Source: Candidatus Poseidoniales archaeon
GTDB lineage: Archaea > Thermoplasmatota > Poseidoniia > Poseidoniales > Poseidoniaceae
Assembly: GCA_003602665.1 (NCBI GenBank)
Contig: QQSG01000092.1
Location: forward strand, 1 to 20,485
Direction: 5' to 3'
Length of the DNA: 20,485 nucleotides
Under the pieces are notes generated by a model, which made no database searches, had not been told where the DNA came from, and saw only the letters and a list, made by a program, of their open reading frames with translations. This document shows, one piece after another, positions 1 to 7,613 of the stretch (positions are counted from its first letter, which is position 1; each line of letters starts with the position of its first letter). Position numbers and translations under genes: made by a program.

Positions 1-60
1 AGTGGGTTGTGTCACCGTATCCGAACGAAGGTCGATACGGCTTGAGGAATGGTCTCGCAT
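1..60 (-). CDS. ltaE: L-threonine aldolase, N-terminal fragment (cut by window edge)
   Basis: Only the first 20 codons are inside the window and they stay open to base 1. They end with IDLRSDTVTQPT, the hallmark N-terminus of low-specificity L-threonine aldolases, which are PLP-dependent enzymes of the aspartate aminotransferase fold that cleave threonine or allo-threonine to glycine and acetaldehyde. The PLP lysine and the rest of the fold lie outside. The ATG at 60 puts the motif 8 residues from the start, as is usual; an in-frame ATG at 78 would add six residues. The gene follows pth2 by about 38 bases on the same strand and is probably the next gene of that operon. The family call rests on one short but very characteristic motif. 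Confidence 0.72.
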   Translation of the reverse strand, partial: MRDHSSSRIDLRSDTVTQPT

Positions 61-84
61 GGATGTGCTAACAAGCATCCCATG
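58..84 (-). promoter_or_regulatory. Hairpin over the threonine aldolase start codon
   Basis: On the minus-strand transcript, CATGGGATG pairs with CATCCATG, giving eight base pairs with one bulged G. The loop is about ten bases. The ATG at 60 lies in the 3' arm and the alternative in-frame ATG at 78 in the 5' arm, so folding could mask initiation of this gene relative to the upstream pth2. The pairing is visible in the sequence; the regulatory role is only inferred. Confidence 0.3.
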
Positions 85-98
85 TTCAAAGAATCGAC

Positions 99-518
99 TC
101 AAAGGAGTTTCAAATCACCTGTAATTATCTCAACATCTTCATCTCTACAAGGTCCCAAAGCCAGCACAGTAAACGACCCTGCAGGAATTTGAGTGTGTCC
201 AGCATCATGGATTTTGTTTACAAGAATCCCATTCTTTTTTGCATCAGACGATAGTTGATCTAGATGGTGTGCTGAATCTCCTTTTACGCATATTTTCTTC
301 TGCCCGGTCTTGAACCATGCATCGAGAAGGGATGGGTCTTGTTCACCACATGCAAGTGTTGCCTTCACTGCTGCATGTGCGACTTGAGCCGCAATTTTTC
401 CCTTACCCATTTTGAGTTCGTGGTTTACGACGAAGACCATTTTTAATTTCTCATCAAGAGACAAACTCCTGAGAGGTCTGGGTGCTGTCAAACGATGAAT
501 GAAACTTCGTAATCCCAT
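99..518 (-). CDS. pth2: Peptidyl-tRNA hydrolase, Pth2 type (canonical copy)
   Basis: Cleaves the ester bond between peptide and tRNA on peptidyl-tRNAs that fall off the ribosome, recycling tRNA in the cytoplasm. The 139-residue product has the full Pth2 signature: MVFVVNHELKMGKGKIAAQ at residues 27-45, then HAAVKA, and near the C-terminus IHDAGHTQIPAGS with the conserved Asp, then TVLALGP and a terminal DLKLL. The family core is about 115 residues, so this copy has roughly 26 extra N-terminal residues. The ATG at 518 is kept because GAGGT lies seven bases upstream, and this SD overlaps the TGA stop of the preceding Pth2 paralogue, which implies translational coupling. An internal ATG at residue 27 would give the bare core. 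The family call is very secure. Confidence 0.93.
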   Translation of the reverse strand: MGLRSFIHRLTAPRPLRSLSLDEKLKMVFVVNHELKMGKGKIAAQVAHAAVKATLACGEQDPSLLDAWFKTGQKKICVKGDSAHHLDQLSSDAKKNGILVNKIHDAGHTQIPAGSFTVLALGPCRDEDVEIITGDLKLL

Positions 519-527
519 GGTTTTACC

Positions 528-899
528 TCAATCGTAGGTCTTGAGTTCAGAAAAAAGGTGGTCCATTGTATGGCGAGGCGCAGGCCCTACACCGAGAACG
601 GTAACGGTTCCCGGAGCGACTTCTGTCAGTCCCGCATCTTCGATAAGTGAATATGGCAATGAAGCTTCTTCGACTAAGCCAAGGAAATACATCAGGTCTT
701 CTTCATCATCAACGGACAAGCAGATTTTCCTTGAAGCGGTTTCTTGCCATCGTTGAACCATTCGAGAGTGGGTTTTTTTCGCTTGCTTGAGAGAACCGAT
801 TGCTGCATGAGCACATTGTACTGCAAGTTTTCCTGCTGATAATTCTAAATCAGCACGGCAGAGAAAGGCCATTGTTGGAGGTTCAGACAATGCTGACAT
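528..899 (-). CDS. Second, divergent Pth2-family protein
   Basis: A 123-residue Pth2-fold protein directly upstream of the canonical copy. It keeps the order of family motifs: MAFLCRADLELSAGKLAVQ, CAHAAIGSLKQA, a central RKICLSVDDEEDL strand, IEDAGLTEVAPGT with the conserved Asp, then TVLGVGP and a C-terminal ELKTYD. It differs at the normally invariant KMGKGK stretch, which reads ELSAGK, so the first lysines are lost while the GK lysine before the helix remains. The ATG at 899 is preferred over the longer open frame (to 983) because GAGAGG precedes it and the shorter protein matches the Pth2 core. It overlaps the end of the ECF-S gene by 17 bases. It may be an active paralogue or one that kept tRNA or peptide binding only; the sequence cannot decide. 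Confidence 0.85.
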   Translation of the reverse strand: MSALSEPPTMAFLCRADLELSAGKLAVQCAHAAIGSLKQAKKTHSRMVQRWQETASRKICLSVDDEEDLMYFLGLVEEASLPYSLIEDAGLTEVAPGTVTVLGVGPAPRHTMDHLFSELKTYD

Positions 900-1548
900 G
901 TTGATCCTCTCGAACAATTTTTTGCTGGGAAGGTGTTTGGGAAGAAAGGATTTGTTCAAACCATGCCCCACACCAAACTGCAAAGAACATATTCCCCATC
1001 ATGTGGAGGGCATCAAATGGAATTCCGTTGAATAAGTAGAGGACATATTCCAGAGTTGACATTGAGCCGTCAAGAATTGAAAGTGAGACGATCATACTGA
1101 ACAAGGGAACGCTCCAAATTGCAGCAAATGAAAGACGCTTCATCGAAAGGTTACCATCGTTATCATGGACCGAAAACACCGCACTTACGCCAGCGACACT
1201 CGACCAAGCAAGAACCTGGAAGAGAGTCCACCACCCATCACCAAGGACTGCGTTGCTGGATACAGTAACAAGAATGACAAAGGCAATACTGCGTTGAAAA
1301 CCATACTTCGAGCCGACCATTATTACGAGAATTGTTACTGGCATGATGTTTGGGAGACCACCCAGTACTATTCGAGACCCAGACGCGATAATAGCAAGGA
1401 GGAATAGCGACCATAGCCACCCCTTCTGCTGGTTTTTAGGACGCATCAATAGCCAAATAGCCGAGGCAAAAAGAATCGAATTGATAACGAGTAAACCAAG
1501 TGATGAAACTTGAGGCCCATGTGTACCAAGTCCGCTCAGCATGAACAT
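883..1548 (-). CDS. ECF transporter S component (substrate-binding membrane subunit)
   Basis: A 221-residue, very hydrophobic protein with about six membrane segments. It matches the ECF-type S-component family that reads R-x-x-L-x-x-x-P-N-x-x-P-V-T, then SN-x-x-x-G-x-G-x-W-T-x-x-Q, then FD-x-LH-x-x-GN. Here these are SRIVLGGLPNIMPVTILVI, SSNAVLGDGWWTLFQVLAW and IPFDALHMMGN. Such subunits bind a vitamin or other micronutrient and are energised by a shared EcfA/EcfA'/EcfT module, none of which is in this window. The upstream same-strand gene ends in a DUF4430 (transcobalamin C-terminal-like) domain, a domain found beside S components in bacteria. That makes a corrinoid substrate a reasonable but unproven guess. 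An ATG at 1542 is an alternative start. The family is secure, the substrate is not. Confidence 0.82.
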   Translation of the reverse strand: MFMLSGLGTHGPQVSSLGLLVINSILFASAIWLLMRPKNQQKGWLWSLFLLAIIASGSRIVLGGLPNIMPVTILVIMVGSKYGFQRSIAFVILVTVSSNAVLGDGWWTLFQVLAWSSVAGVSAVFSVHDNDGNLSMKRLSFAAIWSVPLFSMIVSLSILDGSMSTLEYVLYLFNGIPFDALHMMGNMFFAVWCGAWFEQILSSQTPSQQKIVREDQHVSIV

Positions 1549-1580
1549 TCCAGAAGTCGGTTAGCCTTGAGTGTTCCCGC

Positions 1581-3203
1581 TTAGGCTGGTCTCCAACGGA
1601 GAATTGAGTCTGAATCTATCGTTGTATCGACAATACCTGTATTCGGCCTTGAACCATCGATAGTAAACTCCCATCCATCGCCTTCTGTTCCGTTGAAGGA
1701 AAGCAAATACAAGCCCAAGTATTGATCTTCATATTCCGTGGAAATTCCAAGTGAAAGTGTTGCAGCCTGCGTCAATTCATAGACGTTTGAATAACCACTA
1801 AGACCGCCAATAACGTTCTCAGTTCCGTCAATTTCTATGACCACGATTTGAGTATCCCTCCATTCTTCTGGCCATTCCGCATCCCATGTAGCCTCTGCAT
1901 CTGATTCAGCAAGCGTTGGCCATTTAGCAGATATTTCTGGCACAATAGCCAAGGTAAACAAAAGGAGAAACATCGTAAAGGCCTTCAATAACTTCGGTTT
2001 GTTATTTGTTGCAAAGAAAAGGCAACAAAGCAGGTATGATGAAAGAAGAAGAACGTAATGAAGTGCTTCGATTAACGAAAATGTTGATTCTGGTTCAATC
2101 GTTTCATCGCTATCGAAGACCGTTACTTGCAACAAGCCCATATCATTACCAAGCGCCATTGCCGCCGAAGAAAATCCAGGCGCTGCAGTGGTGTAGGAAT
2201 CGAAGGAAGTCGTATGCATTCTTTGCAGAGAGGTTCGGTTAAACACGCCCCATCCTCCATCTGGGGTGTTTGAGGGAACCCAAATTTCGACAGAATTATT
2301 CTTGAGAGTGCGCATAGACATTTCTCCATTTGAATGAAACGAACTTCTTGACTCTTCGAGACATGTAATGTCGTTACATGATAAAGAAACCCATTCGTTT
2401 GAAGTTGCAAGAAAAATATGGTCCTCAAATTGAAGAGGCATAGCGGGAGAAGAACCATAGTTTCCAATTATGCTGTTATTGAGATACAATACCGAACCTG
2501 TTGCTGTTTGGAGATGAATAATGAGTCCGTGTTGGGTTTCTATTGGAGCATGTCGAATCTTTCCGTCACCAATTGAAGAATTAGTCACCGTTCCATCTCT
2601 ATTGACAGAATAGAGGACACCCGCTTCAGTACCAACGTGATAGCCGCTCTCAGAGACCAGTACACCATTTCTCCAGCCTATTTCTTCGAATTCTACGCGT
2701 AAAAGTTGTGCTCCATCATCAAGACAGAATGTGGATAATCCTTGTCTTGTGGGAACGACAACTCGATCTCCATCAATTCCGAGTTTACCAGTTATTCCAA
2801 GAACATTCACTTCGGTTTGTTGTTCCCATACCAACTCTCCATTGGAAGAATCCAGCGCAGTAACTTTTCCATCAGCCCATGCGACGATCAAAAGATCTTG
2901 CCATACGCCACAAACTCCGGATCCAGCTTCAACAAACATTAGCGGAGACATATCGTGTTGAAGAGTGGTTTCAGAGCGATACGTCCACAATTCATCCCCA
3001 GATGTGATCTCAAACGCAGATACCTGTGGACGTTCATCTCCCATCCAAAAACCCGAAGTGCGGACAAAGACTGAATCTTCGACGAGAAGAGGTTGAGTCG
3101 TAATGTAACCGTTTTCAAATTCATGTTCCCATGAATGGTTTGATTCGGCCTTTGCAAACGGTAAAAGGAAGAGTAGAAGAGATAAAAGAACAACACGCTT
3201 CAT
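1581..3203 (-). CDS. Secreted PQQ-like beta-propeller / two-TM / DUF4430 protein
   Basis: A 540-residue envelope protein. Residues 1-19 form a signal peptide (basic start, leucine-rich core, AKA cleavage site). Residues 25-365 look like a PQQ-type beta-propeller, clearest at LIVAWADGKVTALDSSNGE (105-123). Two membrane helices follow at about 376-397 and 405-424, joined by a short positive loop (NNKPKLLK) that should be cytoplasmic. Residues 450-540 match DUF4430: VVIEIDG, then QYLGLYLLSFNG, GWEFTIDGS and a final SILRWRP. Both the propeller and DUF4430 should therefore face outward. Its ATG overlaps the gatE stop as ATGA (3200-3203), with AGAGG upstream. It lies 32 bases before the ECF-S gene, so a role in catching or presenting the S-component's substrate is inferred. 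The propeller ligand is unknown. Confidence 0.78.
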   Translation of the reverse strand: MKRVVLLSLLLFLLPFAKAESNHSWEHEFENGYITTQPLLVEDSVFVRTSGFWMGDERPQVSAFEITSGDELWTYRSETTLQHDMSPLMFVEAGSGVCGVWQDLLIVAWADGKVTALDSSNGELVWEQQTEVNVLGITGKLGIDGDRVVVPTRQGLSTFCLDDGAQLLRVEFEEIGWRNGVLVSESGYHVGTEAGVLYSVNRDGTVTNSSIGDGKIRHAPIETQHGLIIHLQTATGSVLYLNNSIIGNYGSSPAMPLQFEDHIFLATSNEWVSLSCNDITCLEESRSSFHSNGEMSMRTLKNNSVEIWVPSNTPDGGWGVFNRTSLQRMHTTSFDSYTTAAPGFSSAAMALGNDMGLLQVTVFDSDETIEPESTFSLIEALHYVLLLSSYLLCCLFFATNNKPKLLKAFTMFLLLFTLAIVPEISAKWPTLAESDAEATWDAEWPEEWRDTQIVVIEIDGTENVIGGLSGYSNVYELTQAATLSLGISTEYEDQYLGLYLLSFNGTEGDGWEFTIDGSRPNTGIVDTTIDSDSILRWRPA

Positions 3204-5236
3204 GCTGAATGCCTCTGGATGACAGTACGAAGAACGGCACTCACTTCTTTACCATCCACGCCAGGGCATGCGCCCATAACAATACCCATTAGTGGGCCCA
3301 TTGCTCCCATTCCACGTTCTTTTACGAAGTCTAAACGCTCGAGAACAATCGATTCAACAATTGATTCAAGATCTCCTACATCCGCCGGTACAAGGCCGTT
3401 TTCTTCTGCATAGGCTTCTACTTCCGCTGTTGAAACTTCATTTCTTTCAGCAAAGTGTTCAATGGTTGATTCGATTCCTTCTCTTGTAATTCCATCGTTC
3501 TCGCGAACGGTTAGAATTGTAGAAAGAACCGATGCCTTGACCGATTCGTGAACCAAAAGAAGCGAGGCCCAAGCCTTTGTTGGCGTTGGATGTGATTGGA
3601 AAAAGACATCATCTAATTCTCGTGAAAGGAGTTGTTTACATTGATCATCAGATAGTTCCGTATCCTTCAATCGGCTCATTCGTTCATCTTGACTCATTGG
3701 AAGATTTCCAAGAATTGAAGCCCAATGCTCGTTGTGAACAATGACAGGAGGGACATCGGTTTCAGGGTACATTCGAGCCCCGCCAGGAAGAGGGCGCATT
3801 GGTGAAGTTGTTCCATCTTCAGGAGATCCTTTTTTGATGACGACATTGCGAACTTCCTGAGGTATTCGATGATAAGAAAGTCGCGCTCGTTGTACCACAG
3901 ATTCCAACGCAAGTTTAGCTTGCCACTCTGGTGCAAGACACAGAACAAATCCATCCGATTCAGAGAGGTTCAGTTCAGTTCTTACTCCATCGACGAAGGT
4001 TTGTTCGATGCCATAAGCAGGGAGTTCGTCAGAATGAAAGACACCACGGACGCCTGCTAATTTTGCTGCACCAGCAAGTTCCCTACCAAGTCGTGGAAGT
4101 TGAGAGCCTTCAGAATCCAATGCTTTCGTCCCAAACCTTCCGGCAAAACCTGGAAGTTTCAATGCAATCATCTTGTACTCAGAATCCAATCCTTCGCGGA
4201 CCATTCTGCTTTCACAGTCTGAGAAGACAGAAGAAACATCTGAAAATAGTGTAGGTAGGTATTGTTCAACAGTTCTTGCCACTTCTGCTTCTACTGAAGC
4301 ATCATCCAATCTGCGATCTGTTGGCAGTAAAGGAAGTTTAAGCTCCTTTCGAAGCGAGTTTGCAAGGCGATACATGTGGACTTGTCGTACCATTTCCAAT
4401 CGGACAATCTTAGGAATCCATCCTAAATCTTGACATCCCTTGATTTCAACACGGTCTCCACAAGCAACACTCACATTGAGATCTTGACGAATCGATCCAA
4501 GTCCACGCCGTACACTACGAGTATCCCTTAGGGTTCTACCCAACACTTTTGCTGTCATTTGGGCGTGTTCAGGAGAGATGATGTCTGGCGATGTTGCGAT
4601 TTCAATCAATGGAACACCAAGTCTGTCAAGGTTGTAAATCACCTGCTCACCAGATGATGTTGAAATTGTTTCTAATTTACGAGCACTATCTTCTTCTAAG
4701 CACAATACATCAATTCCTACATCACCCATGTCGGTCTTGAGAACACCATCGGTTGAGATAAGTGATGTTCTTTGAAATCCGCTCGTATTTGATCCATCAA
4801 CAACTGTTTTCCTCATTGTTTGAATCGCAGTAACTGGCTTTGAATCAAGCAGAGCAGAAACTGTCAAAGCGATATCAAGAGCATCTGAATCATGTGGAAG
4901 AGGTGGGCTATCATCAAGTTCGATAAGACCTGCATTTGGAGATTGTATGTAGACGAACGATCGATTACGTCGCTTCTCAAAGCGTGCTGCGATATCCACG
5001 ACACCGCCTTCTCCACTTGCCAAGCGTAATTTTCTACTGTAACGAGGCCATTCATCAGGAACGGTTTCAATGGTCACATCGAAGAGATCGCATGGTTGCC
5101 TCGAATGGAGTTTACCAGTGGCTAATTGTTGGTGAACTTCGATACCACACATGAAGCCAAGTTGTTCTGTATCGAACGTAGAAGCGTCCTCAAGAACGCC
5201 TTCTGGTTCCTCACGGACAATCTCAGCCATAACCAT
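3200..5236 (-). CDS. gatE: Glutamyl-tRNA(Gln) amidotransferase subunit E
   Basis: GatE works with GatD to convert Glu-tRNA(Gln) to Gln-tRNA(Gln), the archaeal route to glutaminyl-tRNA. The product has the GatB/GatE kinase core from its N-terminus (GFMCGIEVHQQL, then LCDLF-like CDLFDV, the SPNAGLIELDDSPP strand and RKTVVDGSNTSGFQRT). The middle carries the AspRS-like insertion found only in GatE (DSEGSQLPRLGRELAGAAK onward), followed by YPETDVPPV and a YqeY-like C-terminal tail. From the ATG at 5236 it has 678 residues, slightly above the usual 620-640. The frame stays open to a TTG at 5278 that overlaps the mcm stop, and ATG 5230 is also possible; ATG 5236 is preceded by GTGGG. gatD is not in the window. 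It sits between mcm and the propeller gene in one operon. Confidence 0.95.
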   Translation of the reverse strand: MVMAEIVREEPEGVLEDASTFDTEQLGFMCGIEVHQQLATGKLHSRQPCDLFDVTIETVPDEWPRYSRKLRLASGEGGVVDIAARFEKRRNRSFVYIQSPNAGLIELDDSPPLPHDSDALDIALTVSALLDSKPVTAIQTMRKTVVDGSNTSGFQRTSLISTDGVLKTDMGDVGIDVLCLEEDSARKLETISTSSGEQVIYNLDRLGVPLIEIATSPDIISPEHAQMTAKVLGRTLRDTRSVRRGLGSIRQDLNVSVACGDRVEIKGCQDLGWIPKIVRLEMVRQVHMYRLANSLRKELKLPLLPTDRRLDDASVEAEVARTVEQYLPTLFSDVSSVFSDCESRMVREGLDSEYKMIALKLPGFAGRFGTKALDSEGSQLPRLGRELAGAAKLAGVRGVFHSDELPAYGIEQTFVDGVRTELNLSESDGFVLCLAPEWQAKLALESVVQRARLSYHRIPQEVRNVVIKKGSPEDGTTSPMRPLPGGARMYPETDVPPVIVHNEHWASILGNLPMSQDERMSRLKDTELSDDQCKQLLSRELDDVFFQSHPTPTKAWASLLLVHESVKASVLSTILTVRENDGITREGIESTIEHFAERNEVSTAEVEAYAEENGLVPADVGDLESIVESIVLERLDFVKERGMGAMGPLMGIVMGACPGVDGKEVSAVLRTVIQRHSA

Positions 5237-5274
5237 CCCACGTGTATCCACTTCATGAGGTGAACGCTTAAGAT

Positions 5275-7389
5275 TCAAACAATTTGAAGCGTATCGTATC
5301 CATTCGGCCGCATCAACCGCCCATTTTGATTGAGTTTCTCAATGATTTCTTCTGCTTTGGCTCGAGGAATATTTTCACGCTCGGCTTCATTGATGACATC
5401 CAAGAGTTGCGCAACCCCTCCTCCATTCTTCTGGAATCGATCGATAATGTCAAGAATTGTTCGTTCGGCATGACGGGCGCCTCCTTTTTTGTTGGCCTGC
5501 ACCGCTGTTTCATCGAAGTTTTCACCCATCAAGTCATAACGCCACAAGCGAGTCAAACGGACTGCTCGTTCAGCATCCTGGAGAGTTGCAGTTTCTGCGA
5601 GTCGTATCCTTGCACTCGCTTCTGTCAGTCGTGCAAGCGCTTCGAGAGAACGAGCAGTAATTGCAACCGAATCTTGGAAATCTCCTGATTTTTTCCGTTC
5701 TCCGACGTAGTAATCGATGATGAATCTCCTTGCTTCCTCATCGAGATTAGGGTGTATTGATCGCTTTGAAAATGCGATGTATTTCCGCATGAAATCCCTG
5801 TGAAGATGGCCTTCTGTGTGCGATGGGGTTACTATAACAGAACTCTGTTTTGTTGGATCTGGAGCTGAGCCCTCGTTGACAAGTAACTCGCTTGTTCCTG
5901 AGAATCGATTGTTGACGATGTGCCCTGCAATCTTCGCGTCTTTGTCTTCAGATGGTTCATCGGTCAAGAGCCAAATAACATCGAAACGTGAAATCAGAGG
6001 CGGGTCGAGATTTATTTGGCCTGTAAATGGTACTTCAGAAACGGGTTGGAAGCGACCTGCTTTCGGGTTTGCTGCTGCAAGAACTGCACATCGAGTTCTC
6101 AAACTGGCGTTGATTCCTGCTTTTGAGATTGAAATTCGTTGTTGCTCCATCGCTTCATGCATGCTAGAGCGGTCGGATTGGTTCATTTTGTCGAATTCGT
6201 CAATAGCGGCAAGTCCTTGGTCTGCGAGAACAAGTGCCCCTGCCTCAAGTGTCCAGCGACCATCAGCGTTCGAATCTTGAACAGCGGCTGCCGTAAGTCC
6301 AGCCGCTGATGCTGACATTCCGGAAGTAAATCTTCCACGAGGGGAAATCTTGCCCATGTATGCCAAGAGTTGAGATTTTGCAACCCCTGGATCTCCCATC
6401 AGCAGGATGTGAATGTCTCCACGATTCCTCGTTCCGTCAGGATTGAGCCGTGCTACGCCTCCAAACAATTGGAGCATCAGCGTTTCCTTGATTTTCTCCA
6501 TACCAAAAATCGATGGTGCAATAGAACTCGACAAGCGATCATAAATGTCTGGTGAACTGGCAAGGTCTCGGATTTCTGCTTCTTCTTCATCGGAAACAAC
6601 AATCTCTTCTAACGCAAGATTCTGACGTTCGAGCGATTGCATTCGAAGAAAGATGTCGAAGACTGGAGTGTCTTTTCCGTTCTTCCTTTGGGAACGAATA
6701 AACAGAACTCCGTTCGCTTTGACTCGGTCGCCAGGGTTTACCTTACCCGTCAGATCATGTTCTGCGATACAACTCAGACGTTCTGGTTGTATACCACCAC
6801 GAACTTGTTCCGGTAGTTCTTGCAGTTCAATAAATTGAGAATTGATAAGCACAGACCTATCATGAAGTAACTGGAATCGGGTTTGCCTGCTATTCATGCC
6901 GCAACCACCGTCAATCTGAGTACACTCCATCGGTTGAATGAGTTCTTGTTCATTTGGTTGATTAATCGTAATCAAATGTTCACAGGCTACGCATTTGAAT
7001 GTTGCAGAGTACATTCTTGGACGTACTCCTGAAATCTTCGTGATGACGGCATCGATGGCCAACATAGCCCCGATGTCATCTGAACGAAGTTGTGAAACAG
7101 TTCGTACTTGATCGCTAGGAAGATGAACAATACGAACCCAAGGATGGATTGCTCCGTGTCCAACATCAGCAAGCAACTCTCGTAGGGCTCTGTTTGAAGC
7201 ATCGTAGTGGAGTTCAGGCTGACTGAGTATACTCTGTGCGAAATCATGATCAAATCCTTCGATGATTTGGTAAGAGACTTCTAGACTTTGAACATCAGGC
7301 CAAAGTTGTGCAATATTGTGAACGGCTTCAGTGAAATGAGCATGAAGGAGGGTGGACCAGCGAGCTGTCAAATCGAAATCCTGAATCAT
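5275..7389 (-). CDS. mcm: Replicative DNA helicase MCM
   Basis: Homohexameric 3'-5' helicase that unwinds DNA at replication forks. Numbering from ATG 7389 (704 residues): an N-terminal domain with a zinc site of Cys133, Cys136, Cys156 and Cys163; an OB-fold with PEQVRGGIQPERL; Walker A GDPGVAKS at 332-339; Walker B IDEFD at 396-400; sensor-1 Asn in AAANPKAGRF at about 441; the arginine finger in LISRFDVIW at about 468; and a C-terminal winged helix (about 640-704) ending DTLQIV. No intein is seen. The frame is open to 7473, but the extra 28 residues are not MCM-like and would cover a good TATA box at 7430-7439, which fits a short leader to ATG 7389. It is the first gene of the leftward operon. 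Confidence 0.96.
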   Translation of the reverse strand: MIQDFDLTARWSTLLHAHFTEAVHNIAQLWPDVQSLEVSYQIIEGFDHDFAQSILSQPELHYDASNRALRELLADVGHGAIHPWVRIVHLPSDQVRTVSQLRSDDIGAMLAIDAVITKISGVRPRMYSATFKCVACEHLITINQPNEQELIQPMECTQIDGGCGMNSRQTRFQLLHDRSVLINSQFIELQELPEQVRGGIQPERLSCIAEHDLTGKVNPGDRVKANGVLFIRSQRKNGKDTPVFDIFLRMQSLERQNLALEEIVVSDEEEAEIRDLASSPDIYDRLSSSIAPSIFGMEKIKETLMLQLFGGVARLNPDGTRNRGDIHILLMGDPGVAKSQLLAYMGKISPRGRFTSGMSASAAGLTAAAVQDSNADGRWTLEAGALVLADQGLAAIDEFDKMNQSDRSSMHEAMEQQRISISKAGINASLRTRCAVLAAANPKAGRFQPVSEVPFTGQINLDPPLISRFDVIWLLTDEPSEDKDAKIAGHIVNNRFSGTSELLVNEGSAPDPTKQSSVIVTPSHTEGHLHRDFMRKYIAFSKRSIHPNLDEEARRFIIDYYVGERKKSGDFQDSVAITARSLEALARLTEASARIRLAETATLQDAERAVRLTRLWRYDLMGENFDETAVQANKKGGARHAERTILDIIDRFQKNGGGVAQLLDVINEAERENIPRAKAEEIIEKLNQNGRLMRPNGYDTLQIV

Positions 7390-7429
7390 AGTATTCACAC
7401 TGCGTGGAGTTGTAGATAATGGGCTACAG

Positions 7430-7439
7430 TTTATAGAAA
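7430..7439 (-). promoter_or_regulatory. TATA box of the mcm operon
   Basis: The minus strand reads TTTCTATAAA, centred about 45 bases before the mcm ATG at 7389. With the usual archaeal TATA-to-start distance of about 26 bases this gives a leader of roughly 20 bases; no SD is seen in it. The element supports the shorter mcm reading frame. Confidence 0.55.
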
Positions 7440-7467
7440 GCGCGCTCAACCAAATCCACCCCCCTGT

Positions 7468-7530
7468 TTCCACTGGAGGATTACGGCGATGTCATTCGCT
7501 TTTTAGCCGCTTTTTTTGATGCCAGTGGAA
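7468..7530. repeat. 9-bp perfect inverted repeat in the mcm/hydrolase divergent promoter region
   Basis: TTCCACTGG at 7468-7476 and CCAGTGGAA at 7522-7530 are exact inverted copies, 45 bases apart. They flank a segment rich in T on the plus strand (CTTTTTAGCCGCTTTTTTT). The copies lie between the mcm TATA box and the possible promoter of the plus-strand hydrolase gene. They could be paired half-sites for a dimeric regulator or a cruciform; this is inference. Confidence 0.4.
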
Positions 7531-7577
7531 CTTCTCCAAAGAGCAATTTTTACATTCGTTTGACGTATTATCTCCTC

Positions 7578-7585
7578 AATAAATT
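7578..7585 (+). promoter_or_regulatory. Possible TATA element of the hydrolase-purM-trm1 cluster
   Basis: AATAAATT is centred about 32 bases before the ATG at 7614, which would suit a leaderless or nearly leaderless transcript. No SD lies before that ATG. The region is AT-rich, so the match is not distinctive. Confidence 0.3.
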
Positions 7586-7613
7586 GATAAGAACTAGACG
7601 TTTGAGACAAATC

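Noticed and set aside
15..40. A 7-bp perfect stem CCGTATC/GATACGG near the left edge, first taken for a terminator or small RNA.
   Set aside because: It lies inside the codons for the conserved threonine aldolase N-terminus, which explain the sequence.
5816..6280. A 154-codon plus-strand open frame opposite mcm.
   Set aside because: It is antisense to the most conserved AAA+ region of mcm, has Ser/Ile-rich shadow composition and no recognisable motif.
7390..7473. A 28-residue N-terminal extension of MCM.
   Set aside because: It covers a convincing TATA box and is not MCM-like.
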